This document shows, one piece after another, positions 58,472-64,000 of a stretch of DNA of 64,000 nucleotides. The DNA lies in NCBI RefSeq assembly GCF_000467185.1, contig NZ_BATM01000001.1, positions 1 to 64,000 of the forward strand, given 5' to 3'. The notes below the pieces were generated by a model that did not search any database, had not been told where the DNA came from, and saw nothing but the letters and a program-made list of their open reading frames with translations. Origin of the DNA: Vibrio ezurae NBRC 102218. Lineage in GTDB: Bacteria > Pseudomonadota > Gammaproteobacteria > Enterobacterales > Vibrionaceae. A program made the position numbers and the translations under genes. Every line of letters starts with the position of its first letter. The first letter of the stretch is position 1.

Positions 58472-59193
58472 GCTAACCACATGCCATACAGCATGACAAA
58501 AATCATGGGCAATAAAGAAGCAAAAGCAATAAGTCCAAAGCCATCTAACATGGGGTTGCGGCCTTTAATGGCAGAAGCAAGCCCCACACCCAGCGCGGTG
58601 ACTAACGGCACGGTAATGGTCGATGTCGTCACCCCTCCAGAGTCATAAGCAATACCTATAATGCTTTGCGGAGCAAAAAAGGTCAGCAATACCACCAGCA
58701 AATAGCCACTGATGATCATAATATGAATCGGCCACCCCTTGATGATTCTATACACGCCTAACATCAGCGCACACCCCACCGATAAAGCAACCGTTAGCCG
58801 TAAATGATCGGCATACTGATCCATACTGGCGTGATCAGCTTCTATGGCCCCTTCTTTTGCTGCCACTTCAGCCGCCTCCATCGCCACGGCTGTCAATGCC
58901 GGCTCAGCTATCGTTGTACCAAACCCTAAACAGAAAGAAAAACACAGTAGCCAGAATACGCTGCCTTTTCGAGCAAAGGCTTGCGCCATTGATTCGCCCA
59001 CGGGAAACAATCCCATATTTAAGCCAAGCACAAATAGCGTTAGCCCTAACACCACTAAAAACATGCCCAATACAATGGTTAAAAAATAGGGCAAAGGTTG
59101 CTGTAAAATCACCAGTTGAAAAAATGCCACCACCAACACAATAGGCGTGAGATCTTTTGTGCTATCAATAAAAGATCGTATAAAGGCATTCAT
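58468..59193 (-). CDS. DUF1538 membrane protein, first copy
   Basis: A 241-residue paralogue of the next gene, with about seven helices and the blocks [50 protein letters not shown] and [15 protein letters not shown]. The Gly/Thr-rich breaks in hydrophobic segments resemble the discontinuous helices of secondary transporters. The start at 59193 lies 11 nt after AGGAG; a frame extension of 14 codons exists. It is first in the four-gene operon; the pair is expected to form one transporter. Confidence 0.82.
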   Translation of the reverse strand: MNAFIRSFIDSTKDLTPIVLVVAFFQLVILQQPLPYFLTIVLGMFLVVLGLTLFVLGLNMGLFPVGESMAQAFARKGSVFWLLCFSFCLGFGTTIAEPALTAVAMEAAEVAAKEGAIEADHASMDQYADHLRLTVALSVGCALMLGVYRIIKGWPIHIMIISGYLLVVLLTFFAPQSIIGIAYDSGGVTTSTITVPLVTALGVGLASAIKGRNPMLDGFGLIAFASLLPMIFVMLYGMWLA

Positions 59194-59422
59194 AGGTGAA
59201 ATTGCTCCTTTAGAAATGAGCTTCGCACTCGTCAATATCGTTCGACATCAACCCCTTCTTCTTAGAATTTAACTATGGTCAATTATTTTCCTTTTCGGTG
59301 TGACGTGAACCTCGAAATAGTGTGTCTATAATTATAGGTTCATTCTTCTAGACATAACGCGACGCACACAATCACAGGATGTGCTAAAAAAGGCGGTCTT
59401 AGAGATTTAATTGGGAGTGGCT

Positions 59423-60331
59423 ATGCATATATTGATTACAGGTGGTACAGGGTTTATTGGTCGCGCATTGATCAAACAGCTTATCCCTCATCAAATAACG
59501 CTACTCACTCGAGATTGCGAGCACGCAGCAAAACAGTTAAAGCACATTAATCCGCGCAGCTTGCAATTTATCCACTCACTAGAGTCCCTAAACTGTCTCT
59601 CTGGTTTTGATGCGGTAATCAACCTAGCGGGTGAGCCTATTGTGGATAAACGCTGGTCTGAGGCGCAAAAAAAACGCATCAGTGAAAGTCGCTGGAACCT
59701 AACTCAGAAACTGGTTGATCTCATTCAACGAAGTAGCACTCCCCCTAGCGTCTTTATCAGTGGCTCTGCGGTGGGGATATATGGCGATCAAAAGCAGTTG
59801 ATCGTTGATGAGAATAGCACTTATCAGGCAACAGGCTTTCCCAACACGGTTTGTCAAAAGTGGGAAGATATCGCGAATATGGCGCAATCTGCCTCAACTC
59901 GCGTCATTACCCTAAGAACAGGGATTGTGCTAGGCCAAGAAGGCGGTGCTCTAGAGAAAATGCTCTTACCCTATAAATGGGGGCTTGGTGGGCCAATAGG
60001 GGCAGGACAACAATATATGCCCTGGATTCACATCGAAGATATGGTGCGCGCTATCCAGTTTTTACTCGATAAAGACACCGCTTCAGGGGCCTTTAATATG
60101 GTCGCACCCCACCCCATCACCAATAAAGAATTTAGCCAAGTATTAGCTAAAACTCTTTCCCGCCCACACTTTTTGTTTACCCCCAAATTTATTCTCAAGC
60201 TGGCACTGGGTGAATCAAGTTGCTTGTTGTTTGATAGTATAAAAGCCAAACCCAAGCGCTTAACAGAACAGGGGTTTACGTTTACCTACTCAAGAATTCA
60301 TCCTGCGTTACAACATTTACTCACTCGCTAA
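59423..60331 (+). CDS. yfcH: NAD(P)-binding epimerase-like protein YfcH
   Basis: A 302-residue atypical SDR of the TIGR01777/YfcH type. The Rossmann motif is TGGTGFIG, and segments such as FISGSAVGIYG, LRTGIVLGQEGGALEKML and PWIHIEDMV are family marks. The function is not established; some members affect cell division or peptidoglycan. The ATG at 59423 has GGGAG at about 5-6 nt. An in-frame TTG at 59411 is the rejected alternative. Confidence 0.9.
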   Translation: MHILITGGTGFIGRALIKQLIPHQITLLTRDCEHAAKQLKHINPRSLQFIHSLESLNCLSGFDAVINLAGEPIVDKRWSEAQKKRISESRWNLTQKLVDLIQRSSTPPSVFISGSAVGIYGDQKQLIVDENSTYQATGFPNTVCQKWEDIANMAQSASTRVITLRTGIVLGQEGGALEKMLLPYKWGLGGPIGAGQQYMPWIHIEDMVRAIQFLLDKDTASGAFNMVAPHPITNKEFSQVLAKTLSRPHFLFTPKFILKLALGESSCLLFDSIKAKPKRLTEQGFTFTYSRIHPALQHLLTR

Positions 60332-60550
60332 GTGCTGTTATTAACGCCAAGCTCAGAACAAAAAACAAGCAATCTGTCATTGCATACCAAAATCAATGAC
60401 TTGGAAACACAAACATTGAAGCTATCTGCCTCAGTTCAAACTTTATTGCCTTAATTTCATAAATTTTGCATTTAGCCATAATTTTGTAATAAACAGTGTG
60501 CAAAATATCTCCTATTGCAATTAATCCTATTAAAGATTGAAGAGAACAGT

Positions 60551-60616
60551 ATGTCTTTAAACAAGCTTAATTGGTTAAGCGTGGGGATTGTGGTACTGGT
60601 ATTAGTGCTATTGTAA
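60551..60616 (+). CDS. Possible 21-residue hydrophobic peptide
   Basis: ATG at 60551, with GAGA upstream, opens 21 codons: a short polar start (MSLNKLN) and a hydrophobic helix (about 8-21, WLSVGIVVLVLVLL) with stop at 60614-60616. It sits alone in a 445-bp gap (60332-60776) and ends just before a strong terminator. That suggests a compact transcript encoding a membrane peptide or acting as sRNA. The rest of the gap shows no gene. Confidence 0.4.
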   Translation: MSLNKLNWLSVGIVVLVLVLL

Positions 60617-60643
60617 TCCTTACAAAAACCAAACTTATAGAAG

Positions 60644-60696
60644 CTCAGGCTCACTCCGTTAATGACTGAATTTAACGAGATTGGCCTGAGTTTTTT
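60644..60696 (+). terminator. Long two-part terminator
   Basis: Outer stem CTCAGGC (60644-60650) / GCCTGAG (60684-60690) and inner CTC(C)GTTAA (60654-60662) / TTAACGAG (60672-60679) with one bulged C, ending in T6. Confidence 0.75.
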
Positions 60697-60776
60697 CTTA
60701 TGGGTGATAAACACCTTGAGATTAGCCAAAAGAACCCAATCTATAGAAGAGTTATCATTAGTTTAGGAACACCTAC

Positions 60777-61631
60777 ATGCACTCAGAATTCATCGTAGAA
60801 ATGAACCAGCACAACTTCCAACAAATTTTGGAAGGCTCAATGACCACACCAGTTGTCGTCTATTTTTGGGCACCCATGAGTCAAGAAAGTGCAGATCTTG
60901 TTCCTCAAATGCAACAATTGGCACAAAACTATGCCGGAGCCTTTACTCTAGCATTACTGAACTGCGAACAAGAGCAGCAGATTGCGGGTCAATTTGGCAT
61001 TCAAGCACTGCCGACTATTGCGCTCTTTAATCAAGGGCAAGCGGTAGACGGTTTAGGCGGCCCGCAACCGATTCAAGCCATTGAAGCTATGTTGCAAAAA
61101 CACCTTCCTAGCCAAGATGAACTGAACTTGCAACAAGCATTGACTCTGATCTCAGAGCAAAAACACACCGAGGCCCTAGCCCTATTAACGACTCTACCTG
61201 AAGAGTTGCAAAACAAAGGTGAGATTAAATTAGCCAAAGCGGATTGCTTACTCGCGACTGGGCAGTTTAGTGATGCTGAGGCTCTACTGGCACACATTCC
61301 ACTTGAATACCAAGACAACTACTACAAAGGACTGCTGGCTAAACTTGAACTGCATGCTCAAGCCGCAAACAGCCCTGAAATCCAAGCCTTGGAATCACAA
61401 CTGGCGAGCGATGAAAGTAATGCGAAGATCGCCAACGAACTGGCATTGCAATACCATGAGGTCAACCGCAGTGATGAAGCATTAGCGCTGTTGTGGTCAT
61501 TTATTGCCAAAGATCTTGGCGCCCTTGACGGTGAAATGAAAAAGACCTTTATGGATGTATTATCGGCACTTGGGCAAGAAAACAGCACGGCTAAGCAATA
61601 CCGTCGCCAGTTGTACTCCATTCTTTACTAG
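60777..61631 (+). CDS. cnoX: Chaperedoxin CnoX (YbbN)
   Basis: A 284-residue protein: thioredoxin fold (about 1-110) plus TPR-like helices (about 115-284). It resembles E. coli YbbN/CnoX, which holds chlorinated or oxidised proteins and hands them to GroEL and DnaK. The redox site is not CxxC: it reads WAPMSQES, with Ser38 where E. coli has Cys38. Cys63 (LNCEQEQ) is conserved. The C-terminal RRQLYSILY matches the family. It is just upstream of qmcA-nfeD. Confidence 0.9.
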   Translation: MHSEFIVEMNQHNFQQILEGSMTTPVVVYFWAPMSQESADLVPQMQQLAQNYAGAFTLALLNCEQEQQIAGQFGIQALPTIALFNQGQAVDGLGGPQPIQAIEAMLQKHLPSQDELNLQQALTLISEQKHTEALALLTTLPEELQNKGEIKLAKADCLLATGQFSDAEALLAHIPLEYQDNYYKGLLAKLELHAQAANSPEIQALESQLASDESNAKIANELALQYHEVNRSDEALALLWSFIAKDLGALDGEMKKTFMDVLSALGQENSTAKQYRRQLYSILY

Positions 61632-61664
61632 AGTACTTGCATAGCCCACATCTCATCGTCACAT

Positions 61665-61692
61665 AAAGCGCGAACATTTCGCGCTTTTTTTA
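61665..61692 (+). terminator. Terminator of cnoX
   Basis: AAAGCGCGAA cat TTCGCGCTTT stem followed by T-tract. Confidence 0.9.
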
Positions 61693-61768
61693 ATCTTCAA
61701 GCACGTAGAACTGCTGAAAAATAGGGTATAGTTATTCCTTCTACTACTTCATTTAGAGGAAAGTCAGC

Positions 61769-62692
61769 ATGGATTCAACCCTCATTACCATTGCCATTTT
61801 TATCGCTTTGGTTGTCATCGTTCTTGTTGCCGGGATTAAAACGGTACCTCAAGGAAGCAATTGGACCGTAGAACGTTTTGGTCGTTACACCAAAACCCTT
61901 CAACCAGGTCTTAATCTTATCGTTCCATTTATCGACACCATCGGTAATAAAATTAACATGATGGAACAGGTGCTCGACATTCCAGCTCAAGAAGTCATCT
62001 CTAAAGACAACGCGAATGTCACCATTGATGCTGTCTGTTTTGTGCAAGTTTTCGATGCATCAAAAGCCGCCTATGAAGTCACAGAACTTGACCATGCCAT
62101 TCGCAACCTCACTCTGACCAACATTCGTACAGTATTGGGCTCTATGGAGCTTGATGAAATGCTAAGCCAGCGCGATATGATCAATACTCGCCTACTGACG
62201 ATTGTCGATGAAGCGACTAACCCTTGGGGCGTTAAGGTCACACGTATTGAAATTAAAGACGTGCAGCCACCCGCCGATTTAACCGCCGCCATGAATGCGC
62301 AAATGAAGGCTGAGCGAAACAAGCGTGCTGAAGTGCTGGAAGCGGAAGGGGTAAGACAGGCTGAAATTCTACGTGCTCAAGGCCACAAACAATCTGAAAT
62401 ATTAAAAGCCGAAGGCGAAAAGCAGGCGGCAATTTTACAGGCTGAAGCTCGCGAACGTTCCGCAGAAGCCGAAGCAAAAGCGACGCAAATGGTATCGGAT
62501 GCCATCGCAGCAGGTGATATGCAGGCGGTGAACTACTTTATCGCGCAAGGTTACACTGACGCTCTAAAATCCATCGGTCAAGCTGAAAACGGCAAAGTCA
62601 TTATGTTGCCACTAGAAGCAACCGGACTGATGGGCTCCATTGCTGGTGTCGCTGAAATGTTTAAAACAAGCAGTGACAAGGACAAAGCGTGA
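61769..62692 (+). CDS. qmcA: SPFH/stomatin-family protein QmcA
   Basis: A 307-residue membrane-anchored SPFH protein with an N-terminal helix (about 3-22), an SPFH domain ([15 protein letters not shown] through about 200) and a long Ala/Glu/Lys/Gln coiled coil (about 185-255) that oligomerises. QmcA is linked to FtsH quality control in E. coli. It is translationally coupled to the NfeD gene by a GTGA overlap. Confidence 0.93.
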   Translation: MDSTLITIAIFIALVVIVLVAGIKTVPQGSNWTVERFGRYTKTLQPGLNLIVPFIDTIGNKINMMEQVLDIPAQEVISKDNANVTIDAVCFVQVFDASKAAYEVTELDHAIRNLTLTNIRTVLGSMELDEMLSQRDMINTRLLTIVDEATNPWGVKVTRIEIKDVQPPADLTAAMNAQMKAERNKRAEVLEAEGVRQAEILRAQGHKQSEILKAEGEKQAAILQAEARERSAEAEAKATQMVSDAIAAGDMQAVNYFIAQGYTDALKSIGQAENGKVIMLPLEATGLMGSIAGVAEMFKTSSDKDKA

Positions 62693-63141
62693 TAGAGCTA
62701 CTGCAACATGTTAATCACTGGCATTGGCTAGCGTTTGGCCTGACTTTGCTTTGTTTTGAGGTGCTCGGAACCGCAGGCTACTTTTTGTGGCTAGGGATCT
62801 CAGCACTGCTGGTTGGAATACTGTTGAGCATCTTGCCCCTTGGCTGGCAAATGCAATGGATGAGCTTTGCCAGCTTTAGTTTGGTCACCACTTGGCTGTG
62901 GTGGCGATATCAAAAAGGCAAAGATAAGCAAGATGAGAAAACCAGCACTCTCAATAAACGTTCTCAAAGCTTAATTGGTCAATTCACCACGTTAGAGCAA
63001 GACTTTCCGGTGGGTAAAGGTCGCTTAAATCTAGGAGATACATCATGGACAGCGGTGGCGTCTCAAAGTTTAAGCTCAGGGACTACCGTCGAAGTGTATA
63101 AAGTAGAAGGGATTGTGCTCTATATCCGAGAAAAAGCGTGA
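62689..63141 (+). CDS. ybbJ: NfeD-family membrane protein (YbbJ)
   Basis: A 150-residue protein with 3-4 N-terminal transmembrane helices (about 10-85) and a C-terminal OB-fold NfeD domain (about 95-148). NfeD proteins partner with SPFH proteins. The GTG start overlaps the qmcA stop (GTGA). Confidence 0.88.
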   Translation: MIELLQHVNHWHWLAFGLTLLCFEVLGTAGYFLWLGISALLVGILLSILPLGWQMQWMSFASFSLVTTWLWWRYQKGKDKQDEKTSTLNKRSQSLIGQFTTLEQDFPVGKGRLNLGDTSWTAVASQSLSSGTTVEVYKVEGIVLYIREKA

Positions 63142-63170
63142 CGTTACGATATAAAATCCAGACATAACAA

Positions 63171-63205
63171 AAAAGGGTCTTAGACAAAAATCTAAGACCC
63201 TTTTT
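63171..63205. terminator. Bidirectional terminator, ybbJ / ligA
   Basis: AAAAAGGGTCTTAGA / TCTAAGACCCTTTTT, long perfect stem between convergent genes. Confidence 0.92.
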
Positions 63206-63208
63206 CTA

Positions 63209-64000
<792 letters not shown>

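Overview
The window is a stretch of gammaproteobacterial chromosome that is almost certainly Vibrio. The diagnostic markers are a toxRS operon divergent from htpG, an sdhCDAB-sucABCD cluster divergent from gltA, seqA-pgm, fldA-fur, nagE divergent from nagAC, feoABC, znuA divergent from znuCB, and Vibrio-typical small families (DUF5062, DUF2788, FeoC-like). No rRNA or tRNA gene, CRISPR array, insertion sequence, prophage or integron attC array was seen. Coding density is high and no gene is visibly frameshifted. The window cuts two genes: the tail of a membrane protein at the left edge and ligA at the right edge.

Layout. 1-9.2 kb: transport and regulation (MFS exporter with LysR, ABM monooxygenase, ABC-F protein YbiT, Bcr/CflA exporter, DUF5062, MATE exporter divergent from a LysR gene). 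9.5-13.4 kb: an NSS sodium symporter, a GNAT/DUF1778 toxin-antitoxin pair with twin operators, and an FMN riboswitch ahead of a RibN-like EamA transporter. 13.4-19 kb: metal uptake, with Fur-box feoABC and Zur-box znuA/znuCB. 19-30.4 kb: the TCA-cycle block sdhCDAB-sucABCD and divergent gltA. 30.4-37.9 kb: YbgI, DUF1853, a 39-codon ORF, pgm, seqA, YbfF, DUF2788, fldA, fur and a lone type IV pilin-like protein. 37.9-50 kb: AbrB-type membrane protein, glnS, nagE/nagAC, a Kef-type antiporter, a GGEEF cyclase and asnB. 50-56.8 kb: rfaH, hemH, adk, htpG, toxRS, yfcE. 56.9-64 kb: a CBS/PII-like/DUF1538/DUF1538 operon, yfcH, a possible 21-codon peptide unit, cnoX (ybbN), qmcA-nfeD and ligA.

The genes cooperate in recognisable modules. 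Iron and zinc homeostasis are represented by regulator (fur) and targets. Central carbon flow runs from citrate synthase through 2-oxoglutarate and succinyl-CoA to fumarate. The chitin-derived GlcNAc pathway has its PTS transporter, deacetylase and NagC-type repressor together, but nagB is not in the window.

The best candidate for an undescribed system is the four-gene operon at 56927-59193. Two paralogous DUF1538 membrane proteins are translationally coupled to a non-canonical PII-like protein and a CBS-domain protein, which looks like a ligand-sensing switch attached to a heteromeric transporter of unknown substrate. Other leads are several small cruciform elements in leaders and intergenic regions, a terminator that abuts the abrB-like start codon, a folded sdhB-sucA spacer, and two short hydrophobic ORFs.
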